Of a stretch of 64,000 nt of DNA, positions 1-8,144 are shown piece after piece. A program made the translations under genes and the position numbers. The notes under the pieces were generated by a model. It searched no databases and was not told the DNA's origin. It was given only the letters and a program-made list of their open reading frames with translations. Each line of letters opens with the position of its first letter. Positions within the stretch are counted from its first letter, which is position 1. Origin of the DNA: Ruminiclostridium papyrosolvens DSM 2782 (GTDB lineage: Bacteria; Bacillota; Clostridia; Acetivibrionales; DSM-1351); contig NZ_CP119677.1 of assembly GCF_029318685.1 (NCBI RefSeq), forward strand, positions 744,001 through 808,000. The letters run 5' to 3'.

Positions 1-884
1 ACATATTTGTTGGAATTCGGTATTGCTCTTAATGAATTCTGCATCATAGGAACGTTTTTCCACCATTCATCCCCGGAGTTAGGGTAATTTAGCGTAATAG
101 CTCTCGCATCAAGACCGTCGGGAGTGGTTATCCATGCAGAATGAGGATGAGTGGCACCTCTGTCCACGTAGTCCCAACGAGTGTAAACAATCATACCGTT
201 GTTATCAACACAGGGACTCCATTCATTAGTTTCATGGTAACTTATGCATCTTATATTGCTCCCGTCTGCATTCATTGTATGCAGATTAAAGGTGGGAACC
301 GTACGCTGATGACAACGTCCGTATCCGCCTCTTCTTTCTGATATAAATACAATCCTTCCGTCGGGAAGCCAGCGAGGATCAAAATCATTTACACTCCCGT
401 CGGTAAGCTGTGTGAGATTTGTCCCGTCCACATTTACCTTGAAAATGTGGTAAGTAGTGTTTTGATTCCAAACGCCGTAGGAATTTTGAGCATCTGTGTA
501 GGCGAATACAATTTCCTTTGCATCGTAACTCACATCAAAGGAATAGAAGGCTCCTCCTGTAAGCTTCTTTCCTGCGTAACGCCCATTTTTGCAGATAGAA
601 TTCTGTAAAACATCGGTTACGGTGGGATTGCCTGAAAAGGCATTGTTCAGAATATACAGTCCACCACCTTTTACTCCTGTAAATCCGAAGTTTCCATCAA
701 TCATATGGTTCTCAACACCTGAATATGGCTGATGTTTAGTAAAAACGATTTTGTCAAAGTTAAACTCTGACTTTTTAAGATCAACACTTCCCGAAAATAC
801 AACAGAAATCTGAGTAGCCAATAAAACTGCGGTTATTAACATAACTGCAATAATCTTGAGAGATAGTTTTGATGCTTTTGTCAT
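1..884 (-). CDS. HzsA-related beta-propeller (PD40) exported protein, partial
   Basis: Runs off the left edge; 294 codons from the start are visible. The ATG at 884 follows AGGAGG at 8 bases. Residues 6-30 form a hydrophobic signal or anchor segment. The visible part has TolB/PD40-type propeller repeats, with blade motifs such as DGTNLTQLTDG, FDPRWLPDGRIVFISER and MIVYTRWDYVDRG. The YTRWDYVDR signature is what I recall from proteins annotated as HzsA-related (hydrazine synthase alpha-like), many of which carry c-type haem. No CxxCH is seen in the visible part, so haem binding is inference from the CcmF gene ending two bases upstream. It is probably extracytoplasmic and co-transcribed with ccmF. 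The alternative is a generic TolB-like surface protein. Confidence 0.7.
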   Translation of the reverse strand, partial: MTKASKLSLKIIAVMLITAVLLATQISVVFSGSVDLKKSEFNFDKIVFTKHQPYSGVENHMIDGNFGFTGVKGGGLYILNNAFSGNPTVTDVLQNSICKNGRYAGKKLTGGAFYSFDVSYDAKEIVFAYTDAQNSYGVWNQNTTYHIFKVNVDGTNLTQLTDGSVNDFDPRWLPDGRIVFISERRGGYGRCHQRTVPTFNLHTMNADGSNIRCISYHETNEWSPCVDNNGMIVYTRWDYVDRGATHPHSAWITTPDGLDARAITLNYPNSGDEWWKNVPMMQNSLRAIPNSNKY

Positions 885-886
885 TT

Positions 887-2788
887 TCAAACCTCCTGTT
901 CTAAATTATTTTTTATTACTATTTTTGTTTTTTTATTTTCAAAAACGTAATACAGAATCGTGAATACAATCAATAAAATGCTTCCGGCCCATACAAGGTT
1001 AACCCATTTTACTACCTTAACTTTTAAGGATATATTGTCCTTCTCGTCTATACCTTCGAAAATTATGTATAAATCTTCTTTCAATCCTGATTTTATTACT
1101 GCTCTGGAGTGAGAGGTTTTCATTTTTTGATAATACGAAAGTTCCGGCTTTAACTGGAATTTTCCGGCAGGGCCACTGACCCCCAAAACGGAAACAGCGG
1201 TAGTTTTTCCTGTTTCTTCTTTCCAAAAGAGGTTTCTGTATTTCACTTCATATTCTCCGAAAACCATGGTGCTTCCCTTTTCCAGAGTCTTATCCGTAGA
1301 TTGAAGCATTCCCATGGACCCTGCAAAGCCAACTGCCATTAATATCAATGCGGCATGTAGTAATAGAACTGCCATTTTTTTCGGATTCAATATAAGCTTT
1401 TTATAGTTTATTACAACGTTTATAATCAAATTTACTGCCAGCATAGTACAAACTGCCAGAGACAATTTTGTAAGTAAGCCGTAATCAGAAAGAAATAGCA
1501 TTAGTCCCAATACTGTTAAGCCACATACGGCGCCGGGAATCAAAAGCATTTTTCTAGAAAAAATACTTGGATTAATTGAAAGAAATAAAAGCATCAGAAT
1601 ACCATATATTCCGAATACGTACTGGTAAAAACTTATGGGTGCAGCCGATGGATTTTTGATAAACAGTCCTCCAAACAAAGGGAAGGTTGTACCGCCAAAA
1701 ATTAAAACAGCTGTTATAATGCTTATTGCAGTAAACAAGTTGCCGGGTTTAATTATATTTGGAAGCAGCTTTTTAGGTGCTGCTTCACCGGAGTTATTTA
1801 TTACGTCCTTTCCATGTGCTTTTCTAATTTTGAAGTAATAGAAAATAAAAAGCAGGACCAGGGCCAGTAATACCACTCCGAAAACCACGGTGACACCACG
1901 GCTGCTGTAAGCATGTACCGATTCCAATACACCGCTTCTTGCAATGTAGGTACCCACAAGTATGGTAAATGAAGTTAAAAAAATCAAAAGAAAATTCATT
2001 CTTTTATTGTTATTACCTTCTCTTCGCAAACCATGAAGAAAAGTTGTTGCAAATAACCAGTTAACCAGAGATGAATTCTCTATGGGGTCCCATGCCCAAT
2101 AACCTCCCCAGCCAAGCTCGGTATATGCCCAAATGCCCCCGGTAACAATTCCAAAGGTAAGAAGAATCCAGCCCCACATAGCCCATTTCCATGTAATATT
2201 TACGTGTTCTTCAGTGTTTTTTCTGATATCAAATAATTGATATCCAAAAGCAATGAAGAAGAAAGAAAAGGCAATAATTATAACAGGGGGATGAAAGACC
2301 ATACCCAGACTTTGGAGGGCAGGATTAAGACCAAACCCGTCGCTTTGTGACGAAACCTGTTTAAATGGGTTTTTTATAAAGGTTACTACAAACATAAAAA
2401 GTGTCATAACAAATAATAAAACACCGCTGATGGTTTTTGTTGAGCTTTTTTCTTTGTTCCTGAAACAGACAACTATAAGAAGTACCGCCAGTACAGAAGT
2501 CCAAAAAAGCATCGAACCTGAGCTGCCAGACCAGAACGCCGAAATTTTATATATTAATGGAAGTGATTTTTCTGTATTATGATATACATACTCAACTGAA
2601 TAGTTCCCGCTTACAAGCGAATAAAGCAAAAAAAGTGAAGATAACAGAACTCCAGAGCTTGCAACTATACCTGTCAGAATTCCCAGATTTTTGTTTTCCT
2701 CTTTTTCATTTTTAAAGGCAATGAGCAATAACGATATAAGACCACATGTAAAAGCAAATCGCAGCATCCATGTACCCAAAAAGTTCAT
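887..2788 (-). CDS. ccmF: CcmF/NrfE-family cytochrome c haem lyase subunit
   Basis: A 633-aa polytopic membrane protein of usual CcmF length. It carries the tryptophan-rich haem-handling motif WGGYWAWDPIENSSLVNWL (about residues 228-246), many transmembrane helices, a periplasmic loop near the C-terminus and a final helix. CcmF joins haem covalently to apocytochrome c on the outer face of the membrane. It is first in the minus-strand operon; the next gene starts two bases after its stop. CcmC, CcmE and CcmH are not in view, and if present they must lie left of the window. The gene is unusual for a fermentative clostridium and implies at least one c-type cytochrome, perhaps the neighbouring propeller protein. 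Confidence 0.9.
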   Translation of the reverse strand: MNFLGTWMLRFAFTCGLISLLLIAFKNEKEENKNLGILTGIVASSGVLLSSLFLLYSLVSGNYSVEYVYHNTEKSLPLIYKISAFWSGSSGSMLFWTSVLAVLLIVVCFRNKEKSSTKTISGVLLFVMTLFMFVVTFIKNPFKQVSSQSDGFGLNPALQSLGMVFHPPVIIIAFSFFFIAFGYQLFDIRKNTEEHVNITWKWAMWGWILLTFGIVTGGIWAYTELGWGGYWAWDPIENSSLVNWLFATTFLHGLRREGNNNKRMNFLLIFLTSFTILVGTYIARSGVLESVHAYSSRGVTVVFGVVLLALVLLFIFYYFKIRKAHGKDVINNSGEAAPKKLLPNIIKPGNLFTAISIITAVLIFGGTTFPLFGGLFIKNPSAAPISFYQYVFGIYGILMLLFLSINPSIFSRKMLLIPGAVCGLTVLGLMLFLSDYGLLTKLSLAVCTMLAVNLIINVVINYKKLILNPKKMAVLLLHAALILMAVGFAGSMGMLQSTDKTLEKGSTMVFGEYEVKYRNLFWKEETGKTTAVSVLGVSGPAGKFQLKPELSYYQKMKTSHSRAVIKSGLKEDLYIIFEGIDEKDNISLKVKVVKWVNLVWAGSILLIVFTILYYVFENKKTKIVIKNNLEQEV

Positions 2789-3152
2789 TTAAAATTCCCC
2801 CGTTTAGTATTTAATTTTTATATTAAAAGCCATTTGGCTTACTTTTCTGACATCAGAAAATAAAAATACTGTATCGATTCTATTAAGATTATCTTGGCAA
2901 GAATGATTTTTTTGAATAAGTACAATTGAACAGCCTATGTTGATAGAAATGAATGTATTTGATATAAATAAATTTTGCGGTTATTTATTACTATTTTATA
3001 TATTTATATTGTATATGTCAATAAATGACAGAGGTACTTGGACACCCTAAGAATTTTTCGTACCTTTTCCGTAAAAAATTTCCGGCTTGTGTTTAAACAG
3101 ATGAATCATCCTATTAACAACGTATCCGTTGTTAAGGAACGCTCTCTATAAT
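2789..3152. other. Intergenic, no gene recognised
   Basis: AT-rich DNA between the ccmF start and the bidirectional terminator. It should hold the ccmF promoter, but I found no -10/-35 pair that stands out and no conserved small ORF. Confidence 0.4.
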
Positions 3153-3213
3153 AAAAAGCCAGACCACCTGTAAGACACTGTATAAGCGACTTACAGGTGG
3201 TCTGGCTTTTTTT
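3153..3213. terminator. Long bidirectional intrinsic terminator
   Basis: A near-perfect inverted repeat: AAAAAGCCAGACCACCTGTAAG pairs with its complement across a 15-base loop, flanked by A5 on the left and T7 on the right. It can therefore stop transcription in both directions. Its main client is the minus-strand regulator ending at 3237. Confidence 0.85.
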
Positions 3214-3236
3214 GTACGGTTAAAGCTTGAGGCTGC

Positions 3237-4193
3237 TTATGTCTCATCTACAATTTTGCCTATATCCGTAAGGTCATAACCGCCGATTCCTTCCAGTTCC
3301 ATTTTGAATTCCTGAGAACGCAGAATTTCAAGAACAGCTTGATAAGGTGCTTTTTCTATATCTTCCTTTTTAATAACAAGCTCATACCTCTCTGATTGAA
3401 GAGGTATAAAATCAATACCTTTTACTTGCAGACCGGATTTCTCATTACCGATACCAATATCTGCGCCTCCACGGGCAACTGTACTGGCTATGGCAAGGTG
3501 AGAAGTGCTTTCCCGTTCGTAACCTTTTATATTCTTTGCAGAAATACCGAGCTTTCTCAGATGCTCATCTAAAAGAACTCTGGTTCCGCTGCCTTTCTCA
3601 CGATTTATTATAGTTAATTCCTTTCTCTTCAAATCTTCCCAGCCTTTTATACCTTTAGGATTTCCTTTTGCCACATAAAAGCCTTGGAGTCGACAGGCAA
3701 GATGAATAATTACTGCGGGAACACCCGGCAGCATTCTCCTGACAAAAGGTATGTTGTATTGTCCGGTATCTCCATCCCATAAGTGTGCTGTGGCCATTTG
3801 AACGTTGCCTTGGTATAAGGCATAAAGGCCATTATAGCTTCCTACATATGAACGGAGTGCCTGTATACCATTAGGATGCAATTGCAGATATCTGGAAAGG
3901 ATATCAAGAAGAATATCTTGTCCGCATATTACAAAGCCGTTGTTTCTAACCAATTCTTCCTCTGAAAAAGAGTTTAATTTATTATTCACTGTAAAACTAT
4001 CAGGCTGATTGGTGCTTTTTACACTCTTTGTTTTATTTCTATATTCATCAACATCTTTTAAATCGACTCTTATTTTTTTACCTACTCTATAGGAGTTCAA
4101 TTCTCCTCGTTTGATTAATTCATAAACGGTATTTTTGGCTATTTTCAATATATCTGCGACTTCCTGAGGTGTTAATGCTGAATTGTCATTCAT
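3237..4193 (-). CDS. Excisionase-type HTH fused to COG1910-like molybdate/tungstate-binding domain; regulator
   Basis: A 318-aa protein. The start is the ATG at 4193, because AAAGGAG lies 8 bases upstream; an earlier in-frame start at 4238 has no such site. Residues 1-55 form an excisionase/MerR-like helix-turn-helix (LTPQEVADILKIAKNTVYEL, then RVGKKIRV). Residues from about 85 form a periplasmic-binding-protein fold without signal peptide (e.g. NREKGSGTRVLLDEHL, GGADIGIGNEKSG), the COG1910 type known as a molybdate/tungstate-sensing domain. It is divergent from the MolABC-like operon and most likely senses intracellular oxyanion and controls that operon and itself. The ligand (Mo or W) cannot be told from sequence. 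Confidence 0.8.
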   Translation of the reverse strand: MNDNSALTPQEVADILKIAKNTVYELIKRGELNSYRVGKKIRVDLKDVDEYRNKTKSVKSTNQPDSFTVNNKLNSFSEEELVRNNGFVICGQDILLDILSRYLQLHPNGIQALRSYVGSYNGLYALYQGNVQMATAHLWDGDTGQYNIPFVRRMLPGVPAVIIHLACRLQGFYVAKGNPKGIKGWEDLKRKELTIINREKGSGTRVLLDEHLRKLGISAKNIKGYERESTSHLAIASTVARGGADIGIGNEKSGLQVKGIDFIPLQSERYELVIKKEDIEKAPYQAVLEILRSQEFKMELEGIGGYDLTDIGKIVDET

Positions 4194-4225
4194 GGTGATT
4201 CTCCTTTGGGCTAATACTTTATTTC

Positions 4226-4248
4226 TTAGTACGTACAAGAAGTACTAA
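4226..4248. promoter_or_regulatory. Inverted repeat TTAGTAC-N9-GTACTAA, candidate operator
   Basis: A perfect 7-bp inverted repeat just upstream of the regulator gene. A related TTTAGTACTG occurs near 4338-4347. The position fits autoregulation by the divergent HTH protein, which is inference. Confidence 0.45.
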
Positions 4249-4393
4249 ACATCTCAAAACAATATAAAACACAATAAAAAGATACTATTGCTATGTATTA
4301 TATAATAAACCCATTATAAAAGTAAATATTAATAGTATTTAGTACTGTTTATTTAAAATAATATGCTAATTAACTAAAAATATTTATTTGCTA

Positions 4394-4422
4394 TTGATTT
4401 TTAATTTAAATCCACGTATAAT
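4394..4422 (+). promoter_or_regulatory. Sigma-A-type promoter for the molybdate/tungstate operon
   Basis: TTGATT at 4394-4399, a 17-base spacer and a perfect TATAAT at 4417-4422. It is about 200 bases before the first gene of the operon, leaving room for a long leader. Confidence 0.6.
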
Positions 4423-4429
4423 AAAACGT

Positions 4430-4496
4430 AATATAACATAACAAAAAGTTATTAAAATATTAATACGTGTCACGTTACGTTCTCTTATGTTATATT
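4430..4496. promoter_or_regulatory. Paired inverted repeats downstream of the promoter, candidate regulator sites
   Basis: AATATAACATAA (4430-4441) is repeated in inverse orientation as TTATGTTATATT (4485-4496). Between them is the odd palindrome ACGTG-T-CACGT (4465-4475). The AT-rich half-sites preceded by CGT resemble ModE-type CGTTATAT sites only loosely. Their place at the transcription start would suit repression when the oxyanion is plentiful. Confidence 0.45.
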
Positions 4497-4511
4497 GAAG
4501 GTTTAGCAGTC

Positions 4512-4584
4512 GGGTAAAGAAACTCAATGATGAGATTGTAGCATTCAAGGATGAATGCTATGGTTTTATCATTTTTTTTTACCC
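4512..4584 (+). promoter_or_regulatory. Structured 5' leader, possible three-way junction
   Basis: GGGTAAA (4512-4518) can pair with TTTACCC (4578-4584), enclosing a short hairpin (CTCA-ATGA-TGAG, 4523-4534) and a perfect 9-bp hairpin (TAGCATTCA-AGGA-TGAATGCTA, 4539-4560). The enclosed part ends in a T8-9 run, so it could act as an attenuator. It is shorter than the Moco riboswitch and does not match it as I remember that motif. Confidence 0.4.
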
Positions 4585-4617
4585 AATTTATTATCCCAAC
4601 GAAAGGAGATGATTTAT

Positions 4618-5757
4618 ATGAAATACAAGTTATTCAATACTCCAGTAACTAGAAATAGAATTTTGAGCCTGTTGATTTCAGTTGGCATTATTTTTAGCTT
4701 AACTTCATGTGGTAATAAGAATGTAAACGAGCATCCAACAGCATTAGAGAATAGCAGCTCTTCCGGAAACAGAATCTTTACAGATACTGCCGGAAGAACA
4801 CTTACGATACCGGAAAATATCAAGAAGGTGTATTCTTTAAGCCCTGTAGGTAACATTATGATGTACACCTTAGCGCCTGAAAAAATTGCAGGGTTAAGCA
4901 GCAAGGTTGAGAAGGATGACAAAAGGTTTCTTATGCAAAGCTATAATGAACTCCCAGTACTAAGCGGAAATTTCGGGCAAAGCAATACCATGAATACGGA
5001 AGAAATTCTGAAAATTAAGCCAGATGTGATTATCAACATGGGAAATGTTGACCACACAACAATTGAGGGCGCACAAAAAATACAGGAACAACTGGGTATA
5101 CCTGTTGCAGTTATAAATTTTGACTTAAAAACCATGGGCAGAGCATATGAAATGCTTGGAGAGCTTACAGGAGATAAAGTAAGAGCAAAGGAGCTCGGGA
5201 ATTATTGTACAAAGGTAGTAAATGAGATAAATGAGGCTGCAGCAAAAATTCCTGATGAAAAAAGAGTACGGGTTTATTATGCGGAGGGAGATAAGGGATT
5301 GCAGACAGACCCCAAAGGGTCTCCCCATACAGAGGTGCTGGAGTTGGTGCGAGGTATAAATGTTGCTGATGTAGCAATGCAGAAGGGCTACGGACGTTCG
5401 AACGTTTCCCAAGAGCAGCTTATGAAGTGGAATCCCGACAGAATTATTGTGTGCATTGATGCCGGAACGCAAAAAGGAAACAATCCATATCAATACATAA
5501 TAAATGACAGTACAATGAAAAATCTTGATGCAGTTAAAAACAAAAAAGTGTCTGCCGTACCCTACCATCCTTTTAATTGGTTTGACAGGCCTCCATCAGC
5601 CAATCGCATCATTGGAGTTAAGTGGCTTGCGAACCTACTGTATCCTGATATTTTCAATTACGATATCAGGAAGGACACAAAGGAGTTTTATGAAAAGTTT
5701 TACCACATAAAACTCACGGACACAGATGTAGATGAAATATTGGAGAATGCAGGGTAA
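4618..5757 (+). CDS. MolA-like substrate-binding lipoprotein 1 (molybdate/tungstate class III)
   Basis: A 379-aa protein starting at 4618, with AAAGGAGATG 6-8 bases upstream. It has a lipoprotein signal peptide with lipobox LTSC (Cys31), then a TroA/BtuF-type two-lobe binding fold joined by a long helix. Conserved blocks include FTDTAGRTLTIPENIKKVYS, YYAEGDKGLQTDPKGSPHTE and FNWFDRPPSANRIIGVKWL. The WFDRPPSxNR block is what I associate with MolA-type proteins that carry molybdate or tungstate to FecCD-type permeases, rather than with cobalamin or siderophore proteins. It is about half identical by eye to the lipoprotein at 9180, so the operon holds two paralogues for one permease. Confidence 0.8.
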   Translation: MKYKLFNTPVTRNRILSLLISVGIIFSLTSCGNKNVNEHPTALENSSSSGNRIFTDTAGRTLTIPENIKKVYSLSPVGNIMMYTLAPEKIAGLSSKVEKDDKRFLMQSYNELPVLSGNFGQSNTMNTEEILKIKPDVIINMGNVDHTTIEGAQKIQEQLGIPVAVINFDLKTMGRAYEMLGELTGDKVRAKELGNYCTKVVNEINEAAAKIPDEKRVRVYYAEGDKGLQTDPKGSPHTEVLELVRGINVADVAMQKGYGRSNVSQEQLMKWNPDRIIVCIDAGTQKGNNPYQYIINDSTMKNLDAVKNKKVSAVPYHPFNWFDRPPSANRIIGVKWLANLLYPDIFNYDIRKDTKEFYEKFYHIKLTDTDVDEILENAG

Positions 5758-5778
5758 CAGCTAAAAGGAGGGAGCAAA

Positions 5779-6408
5779 ATGCAAAGTAAAGCTTATGAAT
5801 TTGATGAAATTGCAAACGGACCGTTTTTACCGATATATTCCGTTATTGCACAGCAAATTATTGAAAAGACAGGTATAAAGGCTGGCACATGTCTTGACAT
5901 CGGCAGCGGAGGGGGACATTTAGGACTTTCATTGGCACAAATTACAGAGATGAAGGTTATCCTTCTGGACAAAGCGGGAGATGCACTTACCATAGCAAAT
6001 AATAGAGCGGGTAACTGGGGACTGTCAAATCGAACGACTACAGTACTTGGTGATGTACAAAGAATGCCCTTGGAGGATGGAACCATAGATTTGTGTGTCA
6101 GCAGAGGTTCGGTTTGGTTTTGGGAAGACCAGAAAAAGGGGTTTGAAGAGATTAATAGAGTACTTGCTGCGGGTGGTATAGCATATGTTGGCGGGGGATT
6201 TGGCAACCTGAAACTGAAAGAGCAGGTTGATAAAAAGATGAAAGAACGTGACAGCGAATGGCCCAAAAGAAGGGAAAAATTCGTTGAGGGTAATAACATA
6301 GGCCATTTTACTGAAATATTACAACAAACAGGTATATCGAATTTTGAAATAACAGATGATGAAAAGGGCATATGGGTAATTTTCCAGAAGGCAAGGAATG
6401 TGGAGTGA
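5779..6408 (+). CDS. Class I SAM-dependent methyltransferase
   Basis: 209 aa; ATG preceded by AAAGGAGGG. It has the Rossmann SAM-binding motif I LDIGSGGGHLGLSLAQ (about residues 40-55), an acidic motif II (LLDKAGDAL) and GDVQRMPLEDGTIDLCVSRG, so it is a small Methyltransf_11-type enzyme. The substrate is unknown. Its fixed place between a metal-oxyanion lipoprotein and signal-less binding proteins suggests a role in metal handling or synthesis of a small carrier, but nothing in the sequence proves it. Gaps to its neighbours are 21 and 12 bases, so it is co-transcribed. Confidence 0.8.
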   Translation: MQSKAYEFDEIANGPFLPIYSVIAQQIIEKTGIKAGTCLDIGSGGGHLGLSLAQITEMKVILLDKAGDALTIANNRAGNWGLSNRTTTVLGDVQRMPLEDGTIDLCVSRGSVWFWEDQKKGFEEINRVLAAGGIAYVGGGFGNLKLKEQVDKKMKERDSEWPKRREKFVEGNNIGHFTEILQQTGISNFEITDDEKGIWVIFQKARNVE

Positions 6409-6420
6409 GGTGATGTAAAA

Positions 6421-7452
6421 ATGAATATAAAAAATGATAATGAGATTATTGAGCCGGATGTCTGTCAAAAATCAAACTTTATCGGATATACCTATTGTCC
6501 GCTAAAGCTTACCTTTAAAGAGTGCATTGAGGAGACAGTAAAAAACTACCAATCAGAAACAGGGGATAAGGATTTCAGGTATTATGTACCTTCCGGCTGT
6601 AGCACTGAAGACCCCTATGACGATATATGGAAGTCACAGAATATAGAACAACTTCCTGAGGTAATTGCAAGTGTTGGCTTCGGAGATTTTTTCAGGAAAG
6701 AATTTGTAGAGAGATTTATACATAAAGGCTATTTTAAGGCTGTACCGCAGCCTGAAATTCATAGTTCCTTTTCAGCAGCCGGGTTAGTTGACCCAAATGG
6801 CTGGTATACGATTTACTCTGTATTTCCATTGGTTATTCTCATTGACAAAAAAAAGCTGGGAAAGCTGCCTGAACCAAAACGTTGGAGTGATCTTTTAAGT
6901 CCGGTTTACAAAAATAATATCATTATAGGTGCCTCTCATGGAGAGTTTCACGAAGATTTGTTTCTTTATATGTACAAAGATTATGGTGATGAGGGAGTTG
7001 TAAAGATATCCAATAACATTAAGAGCGGCTGTCATGCCTCACAGATGGCGAAGCTGGCAGGAACCAACAGCAATGAAGGAGCTGCAATATATGTTATACC
7101 ATGGATGTTTGCAAAAGCCTGTCCAAGGCATGAAGCAACTAAAGTCATCTGGCCTGAGGACGGTGCACTGGTAACTCCATTGTACTTACTGGTAAAGGAA
7201 ATCGCTTATGAAAAATACAAACCAATCGTTGAGTGTATAACGGGATATGACTATGGACAAAAATCTGCACATAATTATTTTCCTGTCATGAATGCACAGG
7301 TTGATAACAGACTTCCGGAAGGAGCAGTCTTTAAATGGCTGGGTTGGGATTACATAAGAAGTCATTCCATACATCAACGAATGGAATACGTTATGAATAT
7401 TTTTAAAGAGGTTTGGAGCGGAAAGTTTGAAGACAGGGAGATGTTGCTATGA
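6421..7452 (+). CDS. Cytosolic ABC-type substrate-binding protein 1 (no signal peptide)
   Basis: A 343-aa COG1840-like (Fe3+/polyamine type) binding-protein fold that starts directly with charged residues and has no signal peptide or lipobox, so it should stay in the cytosol. Notable blocks are YCPLKLTFKECI near residue 25, HASQMAKLAGTNSNEG, YVIPWMFAKACP and VIWPEDGALVTPLYLLVK. The same blocks recur in the protein at 13111, so the two are paralogues. Several cysteines (YCPLK, CHASQ, ACPRHE) could bind metal. It overlaps the next gene by four bases (ATGA), which suggests translational coupling with the GTPase. A role as an intracellular oxyanion or metal carrier is inference. Confidence 0.7.
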   Translation: MNIKNDNEIIEPDVCQKSNFIGYTYCPLKLTFKECIEETVKNYQSETGDKDFRYYVPSGCSTEDPYDDIWKSQNIEQLPEVIASVGFGDFFRKEFVERFIHKGYFKAVPQPEIHSSFSAAGLVDPNGWYTIYSVFPLVILIDKKKLGKLPEPKRWSDLLSPVYKNNIIIGASHGEFHEDLFLYMYKDYGDEGVVKISNNIKSGCHASQMAKLAGTNSNEGAAIYVIPWMFAKACPRHEATKVIWPEDGALVTPLYLLVKEIAYEKYKPIVECITGYDYGQKSAHNYFPVMNAQVDNRLPEGAVFKWLGWDYIRSHSIHQRMEYVMNIFKEVWSGKFEDREMLL

Positions 7453-8144
7453 GATTCATTACAGTATCAGGTCCGCCCTCATCCGGGAAAACCTCAGTCA
7501 TATTAAAGACACTGGAAGCTATAAGAACAGAAACTCATAGAGTTGGCATTGTCAAGTTTGACTGTCTTTCAACCTATGATGATCAATTGTATATGAAGGC
7601 AGGATTTCCGGTGAAGGTGGGACTTTCAGGCAATTTGTGTCCGGATCACTTCTTTATCAGCAATGTGGAAGCCTGTATTGATTGGGCTTACCGTAAGAAA
7701 CTTGATTTTTTGATTAGTGAAAGTGCCGGGTTATGCAACCGTTGCTCTCCACATATAAAAGAAGTTCTGGCAGTATGTGTCATAGATTGTCTCTCAGGCG
7801 TGAACACGCCAAAGAAGGTAGGCCCAATGCTCAAGCTTGCAGATATTGTTGTCATAACCAAGGGAGATATTGTATCTCAGGCTGAAAGAGAAGTTTTCTG
7901 CTTCAAAGTAAAGCAGGCAAATCCTAAGGCTTTCATTACTTTTGTTAATGGTATAACAGGGCAGGGCGCTTTTGATTTAGCTGTCAAGCTTAAGGGAGCA
8001 CCCGACGTGTTTAATCTTGAAGGAAAGCGTCTGAGGTTTTCAATGCCGGCAGCACTGTGCTCTTATTGCTTGGGTGAGACAAGGATAGGAGAGGATTACC
8101 AGACCGGTAATCTCAAAAAGATGGATTTTGAGGATGTGGTCTAA
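7449..8144 (+). CDS. SIMIBI GTPase of HypB/UreG type with two CxxC motifs
   Basis: 231 aa. The P-loop is GPPSSGKTS (residues 8-16); a Walker-B-like strand is LDFLISESAG, and the guanine motif is TKGD in VVITKGDIV. CxxC pairs occur in LCNRCSPH (directly after the Walker B strand) and LCSYCLGE near the C-terminus. HypB, UreG and CobW relatives use GTP hydrolysis to drive metal insertion into enzymes, with cysteines near the G domain binding the metal. It is coupled at both ends: ATGA overlap with the binding protein and TAATG overlap with the ABC ATPase. The metal and target are unknown. Confidence 0.75.
   Translation: MRFITVSGPPSSGKTSVILKTLEAIRTETHRVGIVKFDCLSTYDDQLYMKAGFPVKVGLSGNLCPDHFFISNVEACIDWAYRKKLDFLISESAGLCNRCSPHIKEVLAVCVIDCLSGVNTPKKVGPMLKLADIVVITKGDIVSQAEREVFCFKVKQANPKAFITFVNGITGQGAFDLAVKLKGAPDVFNLEGKRLRFSMPAALCSYCLGETRIGEDYQTGNLKKMDFEDVV

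Noticed and set aside
5125-5568. 147-codon reverse ORF inside the first lipoprotein gene
   Set aside because: It is a shadow on the opposite strand with no protein-like composition; the forward gene is clearly real.
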